A stretch of DNA of 64,000 nucleotides, from assembly GCA_029260495.1 (NCBI GenBank), contig JAJDDD010000009.1, positions 248,001 through 312,000 on the forward strand, given 5' to 3'. Positions 45,557-52,773 of this stretch are shown one piece after another (within the stretch, counting starts at the first letter, position 1; the number at the start of each line of letters is the position of its first letter). A program made the position numbers and the translations under genes. The DNA is from Phycisphaerales bacterium. GTDB lineage: Bacteria > Planctomycetota > Phycisphaerae > Phycisphaerales > UBA1924. The notes below the pieces were generated by a model. It searched no databases. It was not told the origin of the DNA and saw only the letters and a list, made by a program, of their open reading frames with translations.

Positions 45557-47092
45557 ATGACTGATCACAAGCCGCAATCCTGCGGAGAACGAGGAACCGT
45601 TCTCGTCACTGGCACAACCGGCTATATTGGCGGTCGTCTTGTGTCCCACCTGCTCGATCGGGGCTGGCGTGTTCGCTGCCTCGTCCGTTCAGCGCGAAAG
45701 CTTCATCGGCGTCATTGGGCATCTCGTCAGCAAGTCGAAGTGATCGAAGGTGATGCATCCGACGAGACAGCTGCCCGCAATGCAATGGATGGCTGTGTTG
45801 CGGCCTACTACCTGATTCACTCAATGATGGTGGCGGGTTCTGAATATCACGAGCGTGATCTGCATATCGCACGCGTCTTTGCGAACGCAGCCGAGGCCGC
45901 CAACCTCAGACAGATCATCTATCTCGGCGGTTTGGGAGAGACTGGTCAACAACTCAGCGAGCATCTGCGTTCTCGTCGCGAGGTCGAACGCGTGCTCTGC
46001 GAAGGGAAGGTTCCCGTCACAGTGCTTCGCGCCGCGATGATCATCGGGGCCGGTTCGGCGTCCTTTGAAATCCTGCGCTACCTCGTCGAACGGCTCCCGA
46101 TCATGGTCACGCCGAAGTGGGTCTCGACGCAGAGCCAGCCAATCGCTATCCAAAACGTGATCCATTATCTCGTGCAAAGCCTCGAGACGCCAGAAACGCT
46201 TGGGAGAACGCTCGATATTGGTGGCCCAGATGTGATGACATACAACGAGATCATGCGTTCCATGGCAACCGAGCGTCGTCTTCAACGTCGCCTTGTCATC
46301 CCCGTGCCCGTGCTGACACCAAGGCTCAGCTCGCTCTGGATCCACCTCATTACGCCGTTGAGTGCCCAGATCGCTCGCCCGCTTGCGGAAGGGTTGCGCA
46401 ACAAAGTTATCTGCGGCGACAATGAAGCCAACCTCCTCATGCCGCAGAGGCTGCTGACCGTGCAAGAGTCAATCGCGGATGCACTTGGTCAGTTGGTTGC
46501 ACACGATGTTGAAACTTCCTGGTCGGACGCCGGGCCGATACCTGGTGATCCGGATTGGGCGGGCGGCACGGTTTTTACCGACAGCCGAGCGATGAAGATC
46601 GCCGCGTCGCCAGCCCATGTATATGCCGCAGCCTGTCGCATCGGTGGCAGCGAGGGCTACTTCAGTGCATCGTGGCTGTGGCGTCTCCGAGGGATCGTGG
46701 ACCGACTCGTCGGAGGCCCTGGACTGCGGCGAGGCCGTCGTGATCCGGAATCTCTTGGATTCGGCGACGCGTTGGACTTCTGGCGGGTTACGGGCATTGA
46801 ACCAGAACGTCGACTTGAACTTCGCGCCGAAATGAAGCTTCCCGGTGTTGCAACGCTGACATTTGAGATCGAACCGGTGGGGGGAGCGTCTTCAAAGCTC
46901 ACCCAGACCGCTCGCTTCAAGCCCAAAGGGCTGCTCGGCCTCTTGTATTGGTGCGCCGTTCTCCCCCTCCACAGCATTGTCTTCAGAGGCATGTTGCGAG
47001 GGCTCGCACGGTCGGCGGAGGCTCGGCATCGCGAGATCGTCAATCAATCCACCGGCGCGACTGGTTCAGGATCCGAGTCGATCGCACAGTAA
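45557..47092 (+). CDS. NAD(P)-binding SDR-type protein with C-terminal DUF2867
   Basis: 511 aa. Residues ~12-310 are an atypical SDR: TVLVTGTTGYIGGRLVSHLL (GxxGxxG nucleotide site), IYLGGLGE, and TVLRAAMIIGAGS. After a linker, residues ~340-495 match DUF2867 (SRAMKIAASPAHVYAAACRIGG...FWRVTGIEPERRLELRAEMKLPGVATL region). This SDR-DUF2867 protein commonly accompanies photolyase and ECF genes in many bacteria. Substrate unknown. Ten nt before the photolyase gene, whose RBS begins at its stop codon. Confidence 0.9.
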   Translation: MTDHKPQSCGERGTVLVTGTTGYIGGRLVSHLLDRGWRVRCLVRSARKLHRRHWASRQQVEVIEGDASDETAARNAMDGCVAAYYLIHSMMVAGSEYHERDLHIARVFANAAEAANLRQIIYLGGLGETGQQLSEHLRSRREVERVLCEGKVPVTVLRAAMIIGAGSASFEILRYLVERLPIMVTPKWVSTQSQPIAIQNVIHYLVQSLETPETLGRTLDIGGPDVMTYNEIMRSMATERRLQRRLVIPVPVLTPRLSSLWIHLITPLSAQIARPLAEGLRNKVICGDNEANLLMPQRLLTVQESIADALGQLVAHDVETSWSDAGPIPGDPDWAGGTVFTDSRAMKIAASPAHVYAAACRIGGSEGYFSASWLWRLRGIVDRLVGGPGLRRGRRDPESLGFGDALDFWRVTGIEPERRLELRAEMKLPGVATLTFEIEPVGGASSKLTQTARFKPKGLLGLLYWCAVLPLHSIVFRGMLRGLARSAEARHREIVNQSTGATGSGSESIAQ

Positions 47093-47102
47093 GGAGGCAG
47101 GT

Positions 47103-48539
47103 GTGGTTCGTCCGTTGATGTGGTTCCGAACCGATCTTCGTGCGAGCGACAACCCGGCGCTCCATGCAGCTGCCCGATGCGCTGACCGCGGCGTCGTCGC
47201 GGTCTACACAATCTGCCCGAAACAGTGGCGGAGCCACGATATGGCGCCGATCAAGGTGGACTTCATCTTGCGCAATCTGAAGGCTCTGTCTGCAGAACTT
47301 GAAAAAAAGAACATCGCCCTAAGAATCATCGAGACCGCTACATACAAAGGCGTTGCACGATCACTTCGAGGGATTGCGCGGGATCTCGATTGCAACGCGC
47401 TCTTCTTCAATCGTGAATACGAGGTGAACGAGCAGCAGCGCGATGAAGCCGTGACCGAGGCGTTCGAGACGGCGGGGGCAGAAGTTCGCACGTTTACCGA
47501 TCAATGTCTATTCGAGCCAGGCGAGTTGCGCACGAGCACCGACCGCTTTTATTCCGTGTACACGCCCTTCAAACGGGCATGGCTTCGAGCGTTGGAGGCA
47601 GATTGCGATCGGAGCACACCGCTCGGTTGCCCGAAGAAGCAGCCGGAAATGATTGGCAAGCCGGATGCGATGCCAGTTGGCGTCAACGGATTCGATCTCG
47701 ACTCGCCGCGCACAGATTTATGGGCTGCGGGCGAGAAAGTCGCACAAGGGATGCTCACCAAATTCATTCATCGCCGGCTTGACTCCTACAAAGCCGACAG
47801 GGACACCCCCTCGATCTGTGGAACGAGCACCCTGTCACCATATCTCACCAGTGGTGTGATCTCACTCCGTCAGTGCGTGCAAGGAGCGATTGATGCGAAC
47901 AATGGCCGACTCAGCGAGGGTTCGGTCGGCGCCGTCCACTGGATCAGCGAACTCATCTGGCGCGAGTTCTACAAGCACATTCTGGTCGGCTTTCCACGCG
48001 TGAGCAGGCGCCGAGCGTTCCGGCTGGAAACCGAGAGGATCGTCTGGAATGAAAACAGCGAGCATTTTCTGGCGTGGCGCCAGGGGCAAACGGGATACCC
48101 GATTGTGGATGCTGCGATGCGACAACTCCTGCAAACTGGATGGATGCACAATCGATTGCGAATGATCGTCGCGATGTTTTTTTCGAAAAATCTCTTGCTG
48201 GATTGGCGCAGGGGTGAGAGACATTTCATGCGGAATCTGATCGATGGGGATCTGGCTGCAAACAACGGCGGCTGGCAATGGGCGGCATCGACCGGGACGG
48301 ATGCCGCACCGTATTTTCGGATTTTCAACCCGTGCTCGCAGTCAAAGAAATGCGATCCTGATGGAGCCTTCATTCGGCGATTCGTGCCGGAGTTGGCCGG
48401 CATTGAAGGGCCTGCGATCCACGAGCCTTCAGCAATGCCCGCTCTGCAGCGCAGTGCGCTCGACTATCCCGATCCCATCATCGACCACGCCGCGACGCGC
48501 CGCCACGCGATCGAGGTATTCAAGGCGCTGAACCGGTAA
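47103..48539 (+). CDS. phrB: Deoxyribodipyrimidine photolyase (class I, CPD type)
   Basis: 478 aa from the GTG at 47103; AAGGAGG lies 5 nt upstream, deciding the start. An N-terminal antenna-binding domain opens LMWFRTDLRASDNPALHAA. The C-terminal FAD domain has TSTLSPYLTSGVIS, WISELIWREFYKHIL, QTGYPIVDAAMRQL, TGWMHNRLRMIVAMFFSKNL and the NNGGWQWAASTGTDAAPYFRIFNP region (FAD, Trp chain). All landmarks of class I CPD photolyases are present. Light-driven repair of pyrimidine dimers. Co-transcribed with the SDR upstream. Confidence 0.96.
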   Translation: MVRPLMWFRTDLRASDNPALHAAARCADRGVVAVYTICPKQWRSHDMAPIKVDFILRNLKALSAELEKKNIALRIIETATYKGVARSLRGIARDLDCNALFFNREYEVNEQQRDEAVTEAFETAGAEVRTFTDQCLFEPGELRTSTDRFYSVYTPFKRAWLRALEADCDRSTPLGCPKKQPEMIGKPDAMPVGVNGFDLDSPRTDLWAAGEKVAQGMLTKFIHRRLDSYKADRDTPSICGTSTLSPYLTSGVISLRQCVQGAIDANNGRLSEGSVGAVHWISELIWREFYKHILVGFPRVSRRRAFRLETERIVWNENSEHFLAWRQGQTGYPIVDAAMRQLLQTGWMHNRLRMIVAMFFSKNLLLDWRRGERHFMRNLIDGDLAANNGGWQWAASTGTDAAPYFRIFNPCSQSKKCDPDGAFIRRFVPELAGIEGPAIHEPSAMPALQRSALDYPDPIIDHAATRRHAIEVFKALNR

Positions 48540-48706
48540 GTGATTAAAACTCCTTATATGCCGTGCTCGCACATTCTCACGCCTCATAAGTGGATCAAGA
48601 AATGAGCTAAAAGCGCCCAGCCAAGACCGGTCAAGAGATCACCGAGTGCCTGCGGACTACAGCGGACTCACAAGACTCCAAACTGAACCACGTCCAGGAG
48701 AATACT

Positions 48707-48985
48707 GTGAAGATCCACTACCTCGAAATCGTGACCCCCAACGTCGACGAAGCATGCGGAGCATTGGAGAAAGCACACTGTGTTACATTCGGCGAGCCCA
48801 TTGCTGAACTCGGCGATGCTCGTACGACAGATCTAAGTGAAGGAGGGCGTAATGGCGTGCAACCACCGATGCGTAAAACCGAATCGCCCGTCGTTCGGCC
48901 CTATTTATTAGTGAATAATTTTGAAGCCTCTGTCAAGGCAGCAGAGTCGGCCGGCGGCAACGGCGCCGGCAGTGATGAGCAATGA
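48707..48985 (+). pseudogene. Truncated VOC/glyoxalase-like copy
   Basis: 92 codons from a GTG at 48707, with CAGGAG 6-11 nt upstream. The product (HYLEIVTPNVDEACGALEK and VVRPYLLVNNFEASVKAAES) is clearly related to the secreted VOC protein at 50179, but it lacks the last ~30 residues (PLKIPGQGTFSIYILGG...), its sequence changing abruptly after SAGG. The Gly/His-rich metal and fold elements at the C-terminus are gone, so it is probably not functional. It is part of a duplicated, decaying segment. Confidence 0.7.
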
Positions 48986-49453
48986 TGGTCGCATGCGATC
49001 AGCTCCTCGGGCGGCCATTCTACCGGCGGGAGGACGACACCGCGCAATTCGCTGCAATAAACATGAGCGAGGACTCCAAACCGCTCGGCGAGGTGTTCGA
49101 CAAGCCGCGAAATGACAACACAAGAACGACGCGCTTGCGGCGACTGGAACTCAACGCGCAGCGCCATGCGCTGCGCGATGAGGACAGGTTTGGGCTTCGG
49201 CTGGCATCACGCGACGTTGATGCAACCGAACCCTCACTTGCGGACGAGGCGACGTCGCCGAAATCGCAAATCCTTGATGTTGCAGGACAAGACGGGCCCA
49301 GGCACACACAGTCACATCTTGACGGGGGCCCGGACTCGAATCGGGGTGATGGGACACCAGTTGAACTTTTTGCAGCCCGGATCAGCCTTTGGGGGCTGGA
49401 AACACGGTCGCTGTGAGCTCCATGACTTGCGGCAGCGGTCCGTTGTATGCGGC
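48986..49453 (+). other. Decayed interval between the VOC remnant and the arsR-like gene
   Basis: About 470 nt with no intact gene. At 49352-49407 the sequence (frame: TPVELFAARISLWGLETR) matches 50760-50815 (frame: TPVELFSIQIGLWSLETR), showing that both the VOC copy and this tail belong to a duplication of the 50.3-50.8 kb segment. In both places only the C-terminal end of this second protein survives. Confidence 0.55.
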
Positions 49454-49483
49454 TTGACATGCAAGCGTCAGCTTGCATATACT
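49454..49483 (+). promoter_or_regulatory. Sigma70-type promoter with overlapping operator for the ArsR-like gene
   Basis: A perfect -35 TTGACA (49454-49459), an 18-nt spacer, and -10 TATACT (49478-49483). The spacer is almost entirely a perfect inverted repeat ATGCAAGC-GTCA-GCTTGCAT (49459-49478). A dimeric repressor bound there would block RNA polymerase, the usual autoregulation by ArsR-type proteins. The ATG is only 16 nt past the -10, so the transcript is leaderless or nearly so. Confidence 0.85.
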
Positions 49484-49498
49484 CCGCCGAGTTGCTGC

Positions 49499-49768
49499 AT
49501 GGATGACCTATACCGAGCCATCGCCGACCCGACTAGACGGACGATTTTGGATGAACTGGTGAAGCGAGATGGACAGTCACTGTTCGAACTCTGCGGCAGA
49601 TTGACAATGAACCACGGCATCGGCTCATCTCGTCAGGCAATCTCTCAGCACCTTGAGGTTCTGGAGTCCGCCGGATTAGTCAAGGTGAAACGAGAAGGCA
49701 GGTACAAGTTCCACTGGTTCAACGGCGAACCGCTGAAGTCGATTTCCAAGCGATGGCCTGCGAACTGA
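49499..49768 (+). CDS. ArsR-family winged-helix repressor
   Basis: 89 aa from the ATG at 49499. A compact ArsR fold: MDDLYRAIADPTRRTILDELV, then the recognition helix region SSRQAISQHLEVLESAGLVKVKREGRYKFHWFN with the wing (KREGRYKFHW). It has the DPTRR-TIL opening of the subgroup usually paired with SRPBCC or VOC proteins and lacks the Cys/His metal-sensing motifs of SmtB/ArsR, so the signal is probably organic. It is slightly short at the C-terminus. It very likely binds the inverted repeat in its own promoter. The VOC gene follows 18 nt downstream. Confidence 0.88.
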   Translation: MDDLYRAIADPTRRTILDELVKRDGQSLFELCGRLTMNHGIGSSRQAISQHLEVLESAGLVKVKREGRYKFHWFNGEPLKSISKRWPAN

Positions 49769-49786
49769 AGGAGGAGATAAGAGCCG

Positions 49787-50182
49787 ATGAAACTCAACGG
49801 TTACAGCGTAATGGTTGACGACCAAGCGAAAGCGCTCCGCTTCTACACGGAGATTCTGGGCTTTCAGAAGAAGCATGACATCCCCTTGGGCGAGCACAAC
49901 TGGATCACAGTTGTCTCCCCGGAAGATCCTGATGGGACTGAACTCGGGCTAGAGCCCGATGCACACCCGGCAGCCAAGACATTCAAGGCCGCGATGGTAG
50001 AGGACGGGATTCCGTTCACTTCGTTCGCCGTCCAAAACATCGCTGCCGAACACGAGCGGCTTGAGTCATTGGGTGTGCGATTCACACAGCCCCCCGTCGA
50101 TTACGGCACAGTGATTACTGCTGTTTTCGATGACACATGCGGAAACCTAATCCAGATTGCACAGGAGACACCAGAATCATGA
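49787..50182 (+). CDS. VOC-family (glyoxalase/bleomycin-resistance-like) protein
   Basis: 131 aa, one pair of beta-alpha-beta-beta-beta modules. Typical elements: YSVMVDDQAKALRFYTEILGF, WITVVSPEDPDGTELGLEPD, and the terminal VFDDTCGNLIQIAQE, where the metal ligands of the family sit. RBS AAGGAGG about 9-10 nt before the ATG. Part of the arsR-like operon; the stop overlaps the next gene's ATG (ATGA). Substrate unknown; related proteins act on metabolites or bind antibiotics. Confidence 0.9.
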   Translation: MKLNGYSVMVDDQAKALRFYTEILGFQKKHDIPLGEHNWITVVSPEDPDGTELGLEPDAHPAAKTFKAAMVEDGIPFTSFAVQNIAAEHERLESLGVRFTQPPVDYGTVITAVFDDTCGNLIQIAQETPES

Positions 50183-50673
50183 TTTCATCACCACTCCGTT
50201 TGAGCGTTCTTTGCCTCGCGCCGTTGCTGCTCGTAGGCGCTGCTACAAGTGATCAAGTCACAACGGCTCGGGGACAAACGGACGCCGAGTCAGGGATTCG
50301 CGCTGAGAATCGAGTCGAGGGGGTAGCCTTGAAAGTGCAGTACCTTGAAATCGTCACGCCCTTGGTGAATGAAACGTGCGATGCCCTGGCGAAGGCGCAC
50401 GGTGTCGTCTTCAGCGAACCGATCGCGGAGTTCGGCAACGCCCGCACAGCCGAGCTCACGGATGGAGGGCTCATAGGCGTGCGTGCACCGATGCGCGATA
50501 CGGAAGAGCCGGTCGTGCGGCCTTATGTCTTGGTGGATGACATCGAAGCTGCGGTCAAAGCTGCCGAGACGGCCGGCGCAACCGTGGCCATACCGCCTCT
50601 CAAGATTCCCGGTCAGGGCACATTTTCGATCTACATTCTCGGCGGCATCGAGCATGGCCTCTGGCAACTCTGA
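50179..50673 (+). CDS. Exported VOC-like protein
   Basis: 164 aa from the ATG at 50179, coupled to the gene before (ATGA). A signal peptide (PLRLSVLCLAPLLLVGAATS), a short linker, and a single VOC-type domain from ~51: LKVQYLEIVTPLVNETCDAL, VVRPYVLVDDIEAAVKAAE, KIPGQGTFSIYILGGIEHGLW. A truncated copy lies at 48707. Export of a VOC protein is uncommon; the leader is clear. Confidence 0.75.
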   Translation: MISSPLRLSVLCLAPLLLVGAATSDQVTTARGQTDAESGIRAENRVEGVALKVQYLEIVTPLVNETCDALAKAHGVVFSEPIAEFGNARTAELTDGGLIGVRAPMRDTEEPVVRPYVLVDDIEAAVKAAETAGATVAIPPLKIPGQGTFSIYILGGIEHGLWQL

Positions 50674-50862
50674 GCGTACAGGGTAGAACCAAGCTACAAA
50701 CAATCAATGATGGCCAACTCGCATGCCCTGACCATCGTTGTTTACCAAACGAGGTGAAAGGACGCCAGTTGAACTCTTCTCGATTCAGATTGGACTCTGG
50801 AGCCTGGAAACACGAGTTCTGGTTTCATTGCGACAGTACTCACAGTGCGATATCCGTCCGCC
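50674..50862 (+). other. Interval with a C-terminal gene fragment
   Basis: Contains the second copy (50760-50815, frame TPVELFSIQIGLWSLETR) of the fragment seen at 49352. No start, RBS or complete frame remains. No clear promoter for the following SDR gene. Confidence 0.45.
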
Positions 50863-51891
50863 ATGATGCTGCAAGGTAGGATTGCGCTCGTTGCCGGTGC
50901 CACGCGTGGAGCGGGCCGCGGCATCGCCCGAGCACTCGGGGAGGCGGGCGCCACCGTGTACTGCACGGGTCGCAGTAGCCGCGATGGAACGCGAAATCCC
51001 ATACGACCGGAGACGATCGAAGAGACCGCCGAGCAGGTCACCACCGCCGGCGGCACGGGCATCGCCGTGTGCGTTGATCACTCCGAGGAGTCCGCGGTCG
51101 CCCAACTGTTTGAACGGGTGCGCGCCGACCACGGCAAGCTCGACATCCTCATTAACGATATCTGGGGCGGCGACCCCCTCACCGAATGGGGCAAGACCTT
51201 CTGGGATGTCGATGTCCAACAGGGCTTCACAATGATGAAGCACGCGATCCATACGCACATCATCACAAGCCGTCACGGCGTCCCACTCATGCTCGACGGC
51301 GGCGGTGGGCTCATTGTCGAGCTCACGGACGGAGCCTTCTACGGCTATCGTGGACAGCTCTTCTACGATCTCTGCAAGATGTCCGTCATTCGACTCGCGT
51401 ACGCAATGTCTGTGGAACTCGCCGACCATCCCGTATCCGCCGTAGCCATCACGCCAGGCTTTCTGCGCTCTGAGGCCGTGCTCGATCACTTCGGAGTCAC
51501 CGAGGAGAATTGGCGCGACGCCATCGAAAAGGACGCCCACTTCGCCCATTCCGAAACACCGCTGCTCGTCGGACGCACGATCGCCGCACTCGCGGCGGAT
51601 CCCGGCGTACACCGCTACACGGGCCAGGTGCTCACCTGCTGGGACCTCGCGCGGCACTATGACATTAAGGACACCGATGGCAGGCAGCCTCATTGGGACG
51701 AGCACATCGACGCCACTGTTGATGAGATCATCGATAGCACTTCGCCGAGCCCGGAGGATGTCTTCCTGCTGACGTTGCGCAAGTCCCAACTCGACTTCGA
51801 CGATGCACGAGCCGAACAACGGAACCGTATCGAGATTTTCCTCAAGCAGCACGCCGGCCGAGTCGGTCTTAATCCAGATGCGCACGACTAA
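50863..51891 (+). CDS. Short-chain dehydrogenase/reductase
   Basis: 342 aa from the ATG at 50863 (GTG at 50845 also in frame; neither has a good RBS). The NAD(P)-binding site is ALVAGATRGAGRGIARALG, with a charged CTGRSSRD after strand 2 that suggests NADP(H). The catalytic YxxxK is seen as FYDLCK. The NDIWGG replaces the usual NNAG, a feature of a subgroup of long SDRs annotated as oxidoreductases of unknown substrate. The C-terminal ~100 residues extend beyond a minimal SDR. Confidence 0.88.
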   Translation: MMLQGRIALVAGATRGAGRGIARALGEAGATVYCTGRSSRDGTRNPIRPETIEETAEQVTTAGGTGIAVCVDHSEESAVAQLFERVRADHGKLDILINDIWGGDPLTEWGKTFWDVDVQQGFTMMKHAIHTHIITSRHGVPLMLDGGGGLIVELTDGAFYGYRGQLFYDLCKMSVIRLAYAMSVELADHPVSAVAITPGFLRSEAVLDHFGVTEENWRDAIEKDAHFAHSETPLLVGRTIAALAADPGVHRYTGQVLTCWDLARHYDIKDTDGRQPHWDEHIDATVDEIIDSTSPSPEDVFLLTLRKSQLDFDDARAEQRNRIEIFLKQHAGRVGLNPDAHD

Positions 51892-52305
51892 GCTCGATCA
51901 CCTGGAAGAGTTGCCGCTGCTGCTCCAAAACCATCTCGGCTCCTTTCACGGATCGCACCAACACTACCTCATTTGAATTATCACGCGGAAACGTGCGCCC
52001 GAACTCGATCTTGCCATCCAATCACGGTGTGGCAACACCGGCCAGACCTGAGCGCTGCCCTTGCTGTACGGGTGCGATCTGGATCGCGAGTCGACTTCAA
52101 ACGAATGTGTATGGCCTTTCGTCGCCGCTGCGATGCCCGTCCGCTGGACTGACGGGAGCTCCGGTAACGAGCCCTTGCTCGGGAGGTGTTGCCGGGAGCA
52201 CAGGATTCGACACGACCTGTGAATGCCCAAATTGGCAAGACGATGTCAAAAAAACTGTAAATGCCTGCAACCTCGACACTTGTAGAGGCCATCTTCCTCA
52301 CAAGT
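51892..52305. other. Gene-free, apparently decayed region
   Basis: About 410 nt with only short, unconvincing frames on both strands. Part of an 880-nt gap between the SDR and recQ genes that also contains two tRNA 3' fragments, which is what the distal end of an integration hot spot often looks like. No insertion-sequence ends recognised. Confidence 0.4.
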
Positions 52306-52330
52306 TCGGGGTGAGAGGATTTGAACCTGG
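52306..52330 (-). repeat. 3' tRNA fragment, tRNA-Pro-like (attachment-site candidate)
   Basis: Read on the minus strand, AGGTTCAAATCCTCT is followed by CACCCCG-A: a complete T-loop, the 3' side of the T-stem and a 3' acceptor strand with discriminator A. CACCCCGA is the usual 3' end of bacterial tRNA-Pro. The 5' part of a tRNA is absent. Such fragments are left by elements that integrate into tRNA 3' ends. Confidence 0.55.
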
Positions 52331-52592
52331 GATATCCACTCAATCTCGTCAGATGTTCATTTGATTCGCTCCTCGCTACAGCCAAGGTGCGAGCCGGGCT
52401 TTCGTTGCTCGTTCCACGGCGACGACTGCTGCTCGTACGCCTTCCGGCAGGTTCGGCCACGATTCGATGAGGCGCGCGAGACGCGGGGCTTCGGAGTGAA
52501 TCGCTGGTGAATCTCTGTGACTATCGCCGGAAGTCATTTTTCACCCTCATGAGTATCGGGCGCTCCAACTGGTTGCGATATGGGTTCACCGC

Positions 52593-52634
52593 TTCCCAAC
52601 CTGGATGTCGTCAGTTCGAGCCTGATCGCCCGCT
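52593..52634 (+). repeat. 3' half of a tRNA-Gly from the anticodon loop onward (attachment-site candidate)
   Basis: TTCCCAA (52593-52599) is a full tRNA-Gly(CCC)-type anticodon loop, followed by stem CCTGG, T-arm GTCAG-TTCGAGC-CTGAT and acceptor CGCCCGC-T. It matches the intact tRNA-Gly(UCC) (38791-38831) at 34 of 41 positions, including the flanking TTG. The T-stem differences are compensated in both strands, so it derives from a once-functional tRNA. The 5' half is missing. It lies about 13.8 kb from the intact gene in the same orientation. Confidence 0.75.
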
Positions 52635-52685
52635 TTGATGACTGTTGATGACGGGGAGGTCAACGGCGTCGCCAATCAACCCGTC

Positions 52686-52729
52686 AAAAAAATATTTCGG
52701 CTGTTCGTGTCAAAGAGCTTTCAACAGCC
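52686..52729 (-). terminator. Rho-independent terminator downstream of recQ
   Basis: On the minus strand GGCTGTT and AACAGCC (genomic 52723-52729 and 52699-52705) pair around a 17-nt loop, followed by a T-rich stretch (complement of 52686-52693). It is 45 nt past the recQ stop codon. Confidence 0.75.
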
Positions 52730-52773
52730 CCAGCGCAGCGAGTCGTTCACCGGCTTGCACAATGAAGCAGCGT

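Noticed and set aside
45170-45649. 159-codon minus-strand frame across the SDR promoter region
   Set aside because: Overlaps the ends of two real genes, has no RBS and no recognisable domain.
48986-49416. A 144-codon plus-strand frame as a real gene
   Set aside because: No RBS, no family, and its end is a fragment repeated at 50760; it is better explained as decay.
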